Assembly (NCBI GenBank): GCA_037953745.1
Contig: JBAKBP010004314.1
Location: 1-64,000, forward strand
Direction: 5' to 3'
DNA from: Lithodes maja
Taxonomy: Eukaryota; Arthropoda; Malacostraca; Decapoda; Lithodidae
DNA: 64,000 nucleotides
Positions 40,081 to 49,584 of the stretch are shown one piece after another. Each line of letters opens with the position of its first letter. The stretch's first letter is position 1. The notes below the pieces were generated by a model. The model had not been told where the DNA came from, did no database searches, and saw only the letters and a program-made list of their open reading frames with translations. The translations under genes and the position numbers were made by a program.

Positions 40081-43000
40081 ATGGAAAATGAAGGAGCAGG
40101 AGATACAATACAGGGGGGAAAGGGTAGAGGAAAAAAGAGGGAGATAGGGGGGGATAGTCTTGGAAGAAAGGAGATTATAGACAGTAGTGCGAAGAATAGG
40201 GAAAAAAATGGGAGTGGAGGAGTAGTAAAGGAAACAAATAAGGAGTCAGGGGGAGTAGAAGAGGAAAGGAAGGGGGGGAGACAGGAATGTAGGAGGAAGA
40301 AGAAAAAGAAACAAGAATTCCATGGAGAGGATATGGGGGAAATAATAATTGGGTGTGTGAATGTTAATGGATGGAGGCCGGGAATGATGGAGGAAATAGA
40401 GAGAGAAGCAGAGGAAGGAAGGTTGAATATTTGTGGAATAGTAGAAACAAAATTGAAGGGGAAGATAGAATGGGGAGGGGAGAAGTATGAAGTAATAGGG
40501 AAAGGAAGAGAGAAAACACAGAAAAAGGGTGGAGGAGTCGCAGTGGTGGTAGAAAAAGAAAAATGGGAAGTTGAACAGGTGAACTTGGGGGAAGGGGAAG
40601 ACCAGGAGGACATACTAGTAGTGAGGGTGGAAGGGAAAGGGGAAATGAAAAGAGCTAATTTTATGCTGATTATATGCTATATGACGGTAGAGGGAGGGCT
40701 GAGAGAGAGGGAGGAAAATCGGAGAAAATACGAAGTAATAAGGGCTGTGATGAGAGGAAACGAAGATGAAATCATAATAATGGGGGATATGAATGCTCAC
40801 ACAGGAATCTTAGGGGAACAAATCAATAGGAATGGGAAGTTATTGTTAGACCTATGTGAGGATGAGCAGTTAGAAAATTTGAATATGGTAGAGGCGGAGG
40901 GGAAAGTAACATGGAGAGGAAGAGAAGGGAGGAGGTCAGCTATTGATTATATATTAGTGAACAGGAAAGCAGGAGAGAGAGTGATAGAAATGGTAGTGGA
41001 TGAAGAAAGAAACTTTGAAATAAACAGTGACCATAACCTACTGAAACTAAGATACAGCATAAAGTCTCACAAGGAGAAGATAGAGAAGTGTAGAGAGGCT
41101 AGTAAGCCAGAAAGATGGAAAATGAAGGAGGCGGAGTGGGGGAGGTTTAGGGAGGAAATAGGGAATATGGATATAGATGAAGTAGGGGGAGGGAGTGCAA
41201 TGCAAATTGATAAGAGGATAGAGAGGGAAATAAATAAGGTAGCAGAGAGAGTGTTAGAGAAGGAGAAAATAGGGAGGAAAGGTAGAGGAATGAAAGGATG
41301 GTGGAATACAGACATTAAGGAGGCGAGGAAGAAGAGGAAAGAGAGGAATAGGATTAGGAAAGAGTTGGAGAAGGGGAAAAAGAGAGGGGAAAATATAAGT
41401 GAGGAGGAAATTCGAATAGCAAGGGAAGAATACGAGAGGGAAAGGAAAAACACAAAAAAATTAATAAGAGGAGCAATAGAGAAGCACGAACAGAAAGAAA
41501 TTGACAGGATAAAAGAGAAGGGGGACAAAGGAAAAGCTGAGTGGTATAGATGGCTAAAAAGAGAAAAAAGGAGGGAAAAGGTAGTAGTGGAGCTGAATGT
41601 AGGTGGGGAAAAAGTTAGGGATGTAAATAAAATTGGAGAGGAAATAAAAAGATACTGGGAGGAAGTGGGAGGGGTAAATGACCAAATAAGAGTAGGGCAA
41701 TGGAATATTGAACTAAATGAGGAAGAAATAGATGAAAATATGAATGAGATGGTGAGTGAGGAGGAGATTAGGAGGAGTGTGAAGAAGCTGAAGAGAAACA
41801 AAGCGGCAGGACCGGATGGGATAACAGCAGAGATGTATATTGAAGGAGGGGAGATGATAGTTAGGATGTTGAAGAAGCTATTTGATAAAATATGGGAGGA
41901 GGAAGAAATACCAGCAAGATGGAAAGAAGAAAGGGTCACATTGATCTACAAAGGAGGAGCAAAAAATGTGCACGAAATGGGGAGTTATAGACCAATAACG
42001 GTAATAAACATAATAAATAAGATATTTTATGGGATACTAAAGGAGAGGGTAGGAGAGTATGTAGAAGAAAGGATCCTACTTAGTGAAGAGCAAAATGGGT
42101 TTAGGAAGGGGAGAAGAGGAACAGACAATATATTTATATTAGATGAGATTATAGAGAAAAAGGCAAAGCAAGGGAAATGTGTGTTTATAGTGTGTTTGGA
42201 TGTGGAGAAGGCATATGATAAGATTAGTAGGGGAGTTGCAGAAGCAGTGATGGAGAAACTAGGAGTGAGTAGGAAGATAAGGAACATGATAATGAATATG
42301 TATGAAGGGGCGGAGACAGAGATTGTGTGGAAAAATATTGCAGTGAAAGGAATCAGGAGAAGGAAAGGGTTAAGGCAGGGATGTAACCTGTCACCACTAA
42401 TTTTTGCAATGTGCATGGAGGAGTTGGTGAGGAGAATTAAGAGTAAGGGTCAAGGAGTGAAAATAGGGCAGTATAGGCTAGCAATTCTGACGTTTGCTGA
42501 TGATGTTGTGTTGACAGCAGAGACAGAGGAAGATATGGGGGAAATGTTACAGGAGGCGGAAAGGTTTGGCAGAGACCTAGAAATGAAGTTCAGTGTAGAG
42601 AAAAGCAGTATGATAGTAGTAAATGGACCAGAGGCAGTAGAAATGAGGATAGGAGGGGAAAGAATAGAAACAAGGGAGGAAGTGAAGTATTTAGGGGTAT
42701 GGATAGGGAGGGAAGGGCGACAAAGGACAATGAATGAGAAAATCATGAAGGTGGAGCAGTGTAGTGGGAAACTGTGGAATGTGACAAAAACCAGAGTAAA
42801 TAAATATAAAATAGTAAGAGAGGTGTGGAAGGACTTTGAAGTGCCGAGAATAATGTACGGGATGGATGTGAGAGGGAGTACAGGGGGTGAAATAAATAGA
42901 CTGGAGACGGGACAAAATAAAATAGGAAGAATGGGGTTAGGAGCAAGAAGGTGGACAGCAAATGAAGCAGTGAGAGGGGAGATGGGATGGAGTACGTTTG

Positions 43001-43731
43001 AGGAGAGAGTGGCGAAGGCAAAGTTGAGGTACAAGAGTAGGTTGGAGGAGATGGAGGATCATAGGTGGCCAAGGAGAGTGAATGAATGGGGGGAGGGGAA
43101 GAGTAGATGGGCAAAAGAGTGTAAGAGAAAACTGAAAAAAATAGGAGTGAAACAAAGAAGGGTGGGAGAGGAGTGGAGAGATGTAGGGAGTAATGCAGGA
43201 CTAGGTCAGGGAAGGAGACTAGAGAAAGAGATAGGAACGAGAGTGAAGGAAGTAGGAAGACAGGAATGGAAGAGAAATATGGAGAAGAAAAGTACACTGA
43301 TAAGATATAGAAGCAAGGGGAGACCGAGAAAAGAGGAGTTCTATGACGGAAGTTGGGGAGCTGAACTACTGTTTAAGGCTAGGGCAGGAGCATTAGAGAC
43401 AAATAGGAGAACATGGAGGTGGAATGGGGGGGTGAAAGAGTGTCTACAGTGTGAGGTGGGAGGGAGGAGAGTGGAGGAGACAATAGAACATATAGTGACA
43501 GAGTGCCAGGGGTATGCAGAGGAGAGAGAGGGGTTGGAAGATGAGTTGAAACGGGTGGTAGGGGAGAGGGAATGGGAAGAGCAGAAAGAGGAGGAGGATG
43601 AGGGTGTAAAATTTGTGTTAGGTCTCGGGACAGAAGAGGGGGTAGATGGGGAAATGGGGAAAAGAATGAAGGTAGTGAAAAGATTCCTGGAGCAGGTGTG
43701 GCAGAAGAGAAAAAGGAATAGAATAGAATAG
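40081..43731 (+). CDS. L-D ORF2 protein: APE endonuclease, reverse transcriptase, zinc motif
   Basis: 1,216 codons from ATG 40,081. The endonuclease spans about residues 85-325 with VNVNGWRP, the catalytic Glu in IVETKLKG, Asp and Asn in IMGDMNAHTG, and the SDHN end. RT spans about 560-870: KAAGPDGITAEMY, VTLIYKGG, SYRPITVINIINKIF, NGFRKGRRGTDNIF, LDVEKAYDKIS, LRQGCNLSPLIFAMC and the catalytic LTFADDVVL. A C-terminal CLQC...HIVTEC motif at about 1,120 is the cysteine-histidine motif found in many LINE ORF2 proteins. It should nick target DNA and prime reverse transcription there. All catalytic residues are present. Codons are almost limited to purine-rich ones (AGG, AGA, GGA, GGG, GAA, AAA). 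CR1/Daphne-like affinity is possible but not proven. Confidence 0.9.
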   Translation: MENEGAGDTIQGGKGRGKKREIGGDSLGRKEIIDSSAKNREKNGSGGVVKETNKESGGVEEERKGGRQECRRKKKKKQEFHGEDMGEIIIGCVNVNGWRPGMMEEIEREAEEGRLNICGIVETKLKGKIEWGGEKYEVIGKGREKTQKKGGGVAVVVEKEKWEVEQVNLGEGEDQEDILVVRVEGKGEMKRANFMLIICYMTVEGGLREREENRRKYEVIRAVMRGNEDEIIIMGDMNAHTGILGEQINRNGKLLLDLCEDEQLENLNMVEAEGKVTWRGREGRRSAIDYILVNRKAGERVIEMVVDEERNFEINSDHNLLKLRYSIKSHKEKIEKCREASKPERWKMKEAEWGRFREEIGNMDIDEVGGGSAMQIDKRIEREINKVAERVLEKEKIGRKGRGMKGWWNTDIKEARKKRKERNRIRKELEKGKKRGENISEEEIRIAREEYERERKNTKKLIRGAIEKHEQKEIDRIKEKGDKGKAEWYRWLKREKRREKVVVELNVGGEKVRDVNKIGEEIKRYWEEVGGVNDQIRVGQWNIELNEEEIDENMNEMVSEEEIRRSVKKLKRNKAAGPDGITAEMYIEGGEMIVRMLKKLFDKIWEEEEIPARWKEERVTLIYKGGAKNVHEMGSYRPITVINIINKIFYGILKERVGEYVEERILLSEEQNGFRKGRRGTDNIFILDEIIEKKAKQGKCVFIVCLDVEKAYDKISRGVAEAVMEKLGVSRKIRNMIMNMYEGAETEIVWKNIAVKGIRRRKGLRQGCNLSPLIFAMCMEELVRRIKSKGQGVKIGQYRLAILTFADDVVLTAETEEDMGEMLQEAERFGRDLEMKFSVEKSSMIVVNGPEAVEMRIGGERIETREEVKYLGVWIGREGRQRTMNEKIMKVEQCSGKLWNVTKTRVNKYKIVREVWKDFEVPRIMYGMDVRGSTGGEINRLETGQNKIGRMGLGARRWTANEAVRGEMGWSTFEERVAKAKLRYKSRLEEMEDHRWPRRVNEWGEGKSRWAKECKRKLKKIGVKQRRVGEEWRDVGSNAGLGQGRRLEKEIGTRVKEVGRQEWKRNMEKKSTLIRYRSKGRPRKEEFYDGSWGAELLFKARAGALETNRRTWRWNGGVKECLQCEVGGRRVEETIEHIVTECQGYAEEREGLEDELKRVVGEREWEEQKEEEDEGVKFVLGLGTEEGVDGEMGKRMKVVKRFLEQVWQKRKRNRIE

Positions 43732-44053
43732 GGTGAGGGGGGAGAAGGGGACCAGAGCGGGGGAGGAAGAAAAATGAGATTAAATAGTAGAGAGGGGAAA
43801 AGTTAAATTAAGGTAAGGAGAGAACAAGATATTGGGGGGTGGAGGAGGGGGTAAAATAAGGAGGGGAGAGTTCTGCTTAAGCTATATACTTCAATTCTTT
43901 GTCTTTAACTATCCTTTCTATGACTACATAATTTCTAAACTAATTCTTAAATCTAGCTCTAGCTGTTTCTGGAGAAGTCACCGGTGCATAGGTGAGCTGG
44001 CTTTGAGAGGGGACAGCAACTCCACAAGAAGAAGAAGGCCTGAAGGTCGACAG

Positions 44054-45097
44054 CAGTGTTGCCACTTCATGGGATTTTCCCACAAATCTGTGGGAGAAAT
44101 GAGGCTACGTGGGAGGCGTCATGGGGGGAAGACATTTGTGGGATTTTTTTGTGGGAATGTTCAGAGAAAATATTCGATCTTTAAAATAACACCATATAGC
44201 TCCTGTGAATATAATTGTATTAACGTTACTTGGCAAATTAAGCCTTTTTATTTGCCTGCCAACAATATCTTGATGTATGTGTGTGAGTGTGTGTGCAAAC
44301 CATAGGTAACATGATTCAATCGCGAAAGCAAGCTGGTGGCTGGCTCATACCGTACGGTTGTGGAGCTAGGGAGAGTTACCATCCTTCGCCAGTCTAGCTC
44401 CATTATACATATGGGGATTCTGATCTACGGTGCCAGATGTCACCAGTCAAAACCTGTGAAAAAGTTTCTGGCGGGAGCTTAGTGACTAATGAATTTAGTG
44501 AGTAATTGACCTTCAAAAGAATAACAGTGCCACAATGAGTGAAAAGAAATCAACATATTGCCAGAGATATCGCCCTGTCTGGGAGAATGACAGAAGATTT
44601 AAAGGTATGACTTGAATTATGCTAGATAATCAAAGAGACCATGCAACTACTGTACGTATATACTGTACTCTACTTAAATGAATTTAACATTTTTAGCAAG
44701 ACTTAATTTACATTGTAAGCTGGTGAGATGTACTCACTTCTACTGGCTGAACGCCTCCTCAAGTGTAGAAGCACTTTTGGTAATAAGATATGGACTAAAA
44801 CGTCAGTCACAAACATGCGTGAATTTTGAGCCAACTGTTGATATGCTAAGGAATTACAACGCCAAGGATACCGGTACTGATGATGACGATGTGGAGGACC
44901 AGGAGGAGGAACCAGTAACCCTGGAAGATTAATGCATGCCTGAAGCTTCCACATATGCTTTAGTAAGTATATATAAAAACATTATGTATAAATAATTTTG
45001 TGGGAAAAGTTGTGGGACACTGAATTTTTTTTATGGGAATTTGTGGGAAAAAATGGTAAAAACGTGGGAAGTCCTATCTTGGAAAGTGGCAACACTG
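44054..45097. mobile_element. Internally deleted hAT transposon with 8-bp target duplication
   Basis: Ends CAGTGTTGCCACTT (44,054) and AAGTGGCAACACTG (to 45,097) form perfect 14-bp inverted repeats. The exact direct repeat GTCGACAG flanks them at 44,046-44,053 and 45,098-45,105, the hAT hallmark. Subterminal TGTGGGA motifs occur at both ends. At 1,044 bp it is too short to be autonomous, but it holds pieces of a transposase at 44,535 and 44,730. Confidence 0.93.
44535..44932 (+). pseudogene. hAT transposase start and end fragments
   Basis: ATG 44,535 opens MSEKKSTYCQRYRPVWENDR, like the short basic N-terminus that precedes the domains of some hAT transposases, ending after 26 codons. A second frame at 44,678-44,932 has a SSSVEALLVIRYGLKRQ segment that resembles the C-terminal hAT dimerisation region, followed by an acidic tail. 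The whole RNase H-like catalytic core between them has been lost, consistent with an abortive-gap-repair deletion derivative. Confidence 0.55.
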
Positions 45098-45388
45098 GTC
45101 GACAGGTTTGGAGCTTGGGCGAGGAAGAATGTTCACCTGAGGAAGCTACGGTTTGCAGGTAAGATAGTGGGTAAGTCAGTGTTGGTGGGGGTTGGCAAGG
45201 CTCTGGTACCGGTAGTGAAGGGTCTAGGTCATCTGGTGTTGGACCTTGTAAAGTTGTCAGCAGTGTTGTTGGGTAATGGGTTGGGGTTGGTTCTTGTAAC
45301 GGTGGCAGTGGCCGGGAGTGTCGTGGTGGTTGCTGTACTACCAGTGGTCACATTGGTACGGGTGATTGTCAAGGCTGTCCAGCATTAA
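45098..45388 (+). other. Short hydrophobic open frame, origin unknown
   Basis: From the right hAT duplication to TAA at 45,386-45,388 a frame reads Val/Leu/Gly-rich sequence (for example KSVLVGVGKALVPVVKGLGH) with two or three possible membrane-like segments. Its apparent start lies inside the hAT element, so the annotated ATG cannot be original. Before the hAT insertion the frame would have extended only to a stop near 44,010. I do not recognise it; it may be non-coding repeat sequence. Confidence 0.3.
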
Positions 45389-45394
45389 TACTAC

Positions 45395-45455
45395 TACTAC
45401 TAATAATAATGCTTTATTTCAGACTCACACAGTACAGAGGGGGGTAGCGTTCAAG
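45395..45455 (+). repeat. TAATAATGCTTTATTTCAG dispersed repeat, copy 1
   Basis: ACTACTACTAATAATAATG followed by CTTTATTTCAGACTCACAC and AGTACAGAGGGG. The same string occurs at about 48,650-48,710 and 53,810-53,840, and a shorter form at about 48,770-48,800. The ATT/TAA run next to a conserved end suggests the 3' terminus of an unidentified retroposon. Confidence 0.6.
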
Positions 45456-45677
45456 GAGAGTAGTGCCGCCTTATTTTGCATGTTTTTTTTGTTTTTTTTC
45501 AAGGAATACAGTGTTTTATTGTTGTTTATCATGGTTTGAGTGGAGGATTTGTATTAGTTTACCCATTACTCCAACAATCTTAAGATAACCCCCCCCACTA
45601 GTGGGGAGGGCTATGAAGACAGGGAAAATGTGGGGTTAAAGACGTAAAAAGGCGATAAGGAGGTATTAAAACAAAAC

Positions 45678-46200
45678 TTGGCTCGGGTTTTCATGAATTT
45701 GAAAGACATATAACCCCAAAATGGAGAAACCCGAGCCAAGTTTTGACGAAAGTTGGCTCGGGTTTTCTGATGTTTCAGAATCCCAAAACACAGTAACCTA
45801 ATTATGAAACTTGGCTCGGGTTTTCATGAATTTGTAAGCCATATAACCCCAAAATGGAAAAACCCGAGCCAAGTTTTGACGAAAGTTGGCTCGGGTTTTC
45901 TGATGTTTCAGAGTCCCAAAACACAGTAACCTAATTATGAAAGTTGGCTCGGGTTTTCATGTATTTGAACGGCATAAAACCCCAAAATGGAAAAACCCGA
46001 GCCAACTTTTGACGAAAGTTGGCTCGGGTTTTCTGATGTTTGAGAGTCCCAACACACAGTAAGCTAATTATGAAAGTTGGCTGGGGTTTTCATGTATTTG
46101 AACCGCATAAAACTCCAAAATGGAAAAACTCGAGCCAATTTTTGGCGAAAGTTGGGTCGGGTTTTGCGATATTGCAAAGTCCAAAAACACAGTAGGCTCA
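45678..46200. repeat. 133-bp tandem array with alternating GGCTCGGG motifs
   Basis: Units start at 45,678, 45,811, 45,944 and 46,077, exactly 133 bp apart. Each unit has TTGGCTCGGGTTTTC, then its inverse AAAACCCGAGCCAA, then the forward form again, so each unit can fold into a hairpin. The last unit is the most diverged. The related right-arm segment is at 50,865-50,945. Confidence 0.93.
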
Positions 46201-46224
46201 CCGAATGTTTAAACTTGGGGCAAC

Positions 46225-46850
46225 AGTTGTGATATAGGGTGTATCACCTACCTCTGAACGGGTATATCATAGTGTTTACTATACCCCTTTAAAAGGACAT
46301 TAGCCTAACCTAACAACCTTACCTAACCTATCCTAGTATTATGGGTGGGGGCTGCTGCCCCCACACCCCCGCTCCCACACACCCCTAAAAAGGGTGTATC
46401 ATAGTGTTTACTATACCCCTTTAAAAGGACATTAGCCTAACCTAACAACCTAACCTAACCTAACCTAACCTAACCTAACCTAACCTAACCTAACCTAACC
46501 TAACCTTACCTAACCTATCCTAGTATTATGGGTGGGGGCTGCCGCCCCCACACCCCCGCTCCCCCACACCCCTAAAAAGGGTATATCATAGTGTTTACTA
46601 TACCCCTTTAAAAGGACATTAGCCTAACCTAACAACCTTACCTAACCTATCCTAGTATTATGGGTGGGGGCTGCCGCCCCCACACCCCCGCTCCCCCGCT
46701 GCCCCACACCCCTAAAAAGGGTATATCATAGTGTTTACTATATCCCTTTAAAAGGACATTAGCCTAACCTAACAACCTTACCTAACCTATCCTAGTATTA
46801 TGGGTGGGGGCTGCTGCCCCCACACCCCCGCCCCCACACCCCTAAAAAGC
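46225..46850. repeat. Tandem array with telomere-like CCTAA tracts
   Basis: Four units start near 46,260, 46,395, 46,580 and 46,721. Each has TATCATAGTGTTTACTATA, TTTAAAAGGACATTAGCC, a CCTAA tract and TGGGTGGGGGCTGC followed by CGCCCCCACACCCC. The second unit carries an expanded run of about a dozen CCTAA repeats (about 46,438-46,508). The GGGGGCTGCCGCCCCC part is a perfect hairpin. The arthropod telomere repeat is TTAGG, so this is an interstitial telomere-like sequence inside a repeat unit. Confidence 0.9.
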
Positions 46851-47062
46851 GCATAATGCGATAATAAGCATTTGTAAATAATACCGCAAGTACGAATGTT
46901 GTTTGTGAGACTAGTATTAACGTAATAAACAATCCAACCTAATTATTTAAAAAAAATAAACTAAAAATGCTAAATAACGTAAGTACCAATCCCTTGTCAT
47001 GAACGTAAACCCCAAACCCTAAACCCTAACCACTATTAGACAAAACAATATGAGTTTGTACC

Positions 47063-47995
47063 TTAATGTGTAGGAGGATAAAGTTTAGCCGCAAGGAGAA
47101 GAAAGTGGTGCAATCGTGTTGCTGGATCCGGAAAGGCCTTATGGAAAAGGAAGAGTGACAAGTACCCTTCAAAGTGTTCCTCCTTCCGTCCAAACCGTGG
47201 GACCTTTTCACGAACAGTCCTCCAGTTCCTCTCGACGTTTTGGGTATGAGATCCAGTGTCGGGGTCCACGAAATGTTGCGAGTGGTTTACCGTGGTGTGT
47301 GTATAGCCTTCCAGGGAAAGAGTGTTGTAGGAGGCCCAACAATCGGAGTGGATATGCGTACCTGGCAAAATCCACTCCTTGATAATGTTCACTAATGTAT
47401 CTTTTTTTCTATTTTCCACAGCCACCAGAAACACCTTTTTGGACCCTCTTTCAAAGGCCCCAAAAACCCACTGTCCCTCAATGACCCGTCCCCTGTGATA
47501 TTTCCTTTGTCCAAACTTTGCCTCATCAATTTCGACGTCTTTTCCTGGGCCCCCTAATTTGTCACAGTGGTCAATGCAATAATGAATCGTTACTTCACGG
47601 CAGAAGGAATACCAATCGACGAGTGTTTGTTTTGACACGCGGCACTCGAGGGCTACACGGTCATATGTCCCCAAATTAGCCGAGTAACAATAACAAATAA
47701 GAATGATTTTAAAAAACTCTAACTTGGCATTTTCAAAGAAGGTGCCGATCTTAGCCCCGACGTCAAACCTGCACCTGCCTTTCCTCACGTGTTTGCCGTG
47801 AGGTACTCTGGTAACTTTATCACACTTCCATCTGTTTTTCTCATTAACTTTTACATCGGCACCACAGCTGTCACACTTCACAGACCTTTTCACCAGATTG
47901 TGGGCCGCAAGAAACTCCCACAGATCGTCCCTGTTTTGTAAGGCTAGGTGTAGTTCACCAATATTCTTAGAGCAGCCTTCACATTCAAGAGCCAT
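47063..47995 (-). CDS. Merlin/ISXO2-type (IS1595-like) DDE transposase
   Basis: 310 codons, open from ATG 47,995 to the stop at 47,063. The N-terminal zinc ribbon has C41 and C44 (CDSC), with C58 and C75 as likely partners. The catalytic domain has Asp157 in VEIDEAKFG, Asp218 in HIHSDCWASY and Glu255 in THTQNVERNW, the ISXO2/IS1016-like DDE arrangement. GQWVFGAFERGSKKVFLVAV between them is a typical IS1595-family block. Such proteins cut and paste Merlin DNA transposons; related ISXO2-domain genes are often multi-copy in arthropod genomes, so it could also be a domesticated copy. The frame shows no lesion. Clear Merlin ends with an 8-9 bp duplication were not found around it. Confidence 0.85.
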   Translation of the reverse strand: MALECEGCSKNIGELHLALQNRDDLWEFLAAHNLVKRSVKCDSCGADVKVNEKNRWKCDKVTRVPHGKHVRKGRCRFDVGAKIGTFFENAKLEFFKIILICYCYSANLGTYDRVALECRVSKQTLVDWYSFCREVTIHYCIDHCDKLGGPGKDVEIDEAKFGQRKYHRGRVIEGQWVFGAFERGSKKVFLVAVENRKKDTLVNIIKEWILPGTHIHSDCWASYNTLSLEGYTHTTVNHSQHFVDPDTGSHTQNVERNWRTVREKVPRFGRKEEHFEGYLSLFLFHKAFPDPATRLHHFLLLAAKLYPPTH

Positions 47996-48439
47996 CTTTG
48001 TTCAACAAACCCGGGTCTGACAGTGTGTTCACCTGGTCGTGATGTATCAGCTGGTTCTGACGTATGATCAGCTGATGGTGTTCCAATAACACTACTTGTG
48101 ATTTCAGAATAGTGTATTATTGCTATATGTTCGTGACAATCTATAGAGAAGTGTGGTATTATCGTGCATTATTAATATTGAGGTCTTGCAACAATATTAC
48201 AAGTGTTTATAGTCGCCTACAAATATATACAGAACGTGTTGAAGCACAATATTGAGCGTGGTGAATTCGCGCCATTCGTAAGATATTGGGTTTTAAAAAG
48301 CCCGGGCGGAGCCGGAGGACGGAGGTATTCGAAGGGGTTCGACGCAATGCTTGAACCGACCGAAATCAAGACAGCACAAGACGATGTTTACATTTTTGAC
48401 TTAGATTTTCGGTGTATTTGTCTGTAAGTGAGTATTTGT

Positions 48440-48800
48440 TCAATGTGTTGATAACGAAAATCCTCCATGCGGACTATAATGAGAAAAATATGGCGAATCT
48501 ATTGGTGCCTATTTTCATTAATAAATTGTTTCTCATAAGGTGGCACTAGTGTCCTTGAATATTATCCAGAGGGGACCATCTGGGGTCCATATATACCTTA
48601 CAGTAACTGTAGTAACATCAATATATATAGGCTACTCAGCTACTGTACAACTACTACTACTACTAATAATAATGCTTTATTTCAGACTCACACAGTACAG
48701 AGGGGACCATACTGGGATCCATATATACCTTACAGTAACATAAATAGGCCTATATATAGGCTACTGTACTACTAATAATAATAATAATAATGCTTTATTT
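48440..48800. repeat. Tandem GAGGGGACCAT/TGCTTTATTTCAG repeat units
   Basis: GAGGGGACCATCTGGGGTCC and TCCATATATACCTTACAGTAA occur at about 48,569 and again at about 48,701, each followed by a TAGGCTACT segment and CTACTACTAATAATAATGC. A third related copy is at about 53,815-53,900. Likely a retroposon 3' end or a small tandem duplication of one. 48,000-48,440 shows nothing recognisable. Confidence 0.65.
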
Positions 48801-48869
48801 CCAGGGTGCCAAAACAGAAATTATCCAGTTCTGGATCATTTTTTTAAGCTTACAAGGATCAACTTTGCG

Positions 48870-48945
48870 TGGCGTCCGCGGGGGGCGCAGCCCCCCTTTA
48901 CATAACAGGTGGTCCGGGGGGCGTAGCCCTCCGGCCGCCGGAGAA
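48870..48945. repeat. GC-rich hairpin-prone segment
   Basis: CGCGGGGGGCGCAGCCCCCC and CCGGGGGGCGTAGCCCTCCGG are two consecutive GC-rich dyads in AT-rich surroundings. Similar Gly-Arg-rich palindromic motifs are common in dispersed invertebrate repeats. No gene is supported. Confidence 0.5.
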
Positions 48946-49584
48946 ATTTTGAGATGTGAAGGTAAATATACGCACAATACATGCTCAAAGTTAATTAAAA
49001 GGAATTAATAATATTGTAAGTAAAAGGGATGTTATGTATGTTTACTGGTGTTTAATAAGGATACTAGGGGAGCTGGCTGCCTGTACTTCAGTCTCAAAGG
49101 TCCACTAATATAGGCATTGAAAACAGGGTTTTAAATTATTCTTAGCAGTCCCTGTTTTAGTTTTGTAACTTTTGTCCAATAAAGATTTCATGTATATTTG
49201 TTGTTGCCTTCCAAGAACTATTACATACTTAATTTATATCCTTTCATATGATACATGAGTTACTATAGAGTACTGGTTAAAATACATACCGGTACCAAGT
49301 TTCAAGAATAAACTTTGATTAGAACATTTGTTTGTCTATTATTTTCCCTGGGCCGAGTAAAAAATACCTGGGTAGGCTATTCCCATCTCGGGTTAAGTAC
49401 AATCAGTAGGACCGTAGAAACTTACTTTAATTTTCACAACTTTAAAAGACTCTAGATTCTGCTAGGCTAATTCCGAAAATATTCAATCAAGTCTCCGTTA
49501 CCCCCATGAAGTCAGGTTATAGTAATGACAAGACATACCAATAATATATGTTAGTTAGCGGGTGTGTGGACTGTGGGGATAGTG

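Larger units (their letters stand above)
38030..43870 (+). mobile_element. Purine-rich autonomous LINE L-D with two long ORFs
   Basis: ORF1 (38,239-40,020) and ORF2 (40,081-43,731) are both open and separated by 60 nt. From about 38,215 to 43,870 the plus strand consists overwhelmingly of A and G, while the sequence before and after is not. The bias includes the spacer and the start of the 3' UTR. I could not fix the element ends: no poly(A) tail or target duplication is evident. The left end may lie near 38,030, where a pyrimidine-containing 5' UTR starts. Open frames suggest a young, possibly mobile copy. Confidence 0.8.

Noticed and set aside
38600..43297. Many long minus-strand frames rich in Ser, Leu, Pro and Phe opposite the L-D LINE
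   Set aside because: They are created by the purine-rich coding strand, which lacks stop codons in antisense. They show no family motifs.
45041..45388. 115-codon Val/Leu-rich membrane-like protein gene
   Set aside because: Its start lies in the hAT element and the frame crosses the hAT boundary. Listed only as an open frame of unknown origin from 45,098.
46438..46508. Chromosome end (telomere)
   Set aside because: The CCTAA run is short, lies inside one unit of a tandem array and has unique and transposon sequence on both sides.
46990..47030. CCCTAAACCCTAA-type plant telomere motif
   Set aside because: Only two or three imperfect units in AT-rich DNA; not meaningful next to the abundant CCTAA tracts.
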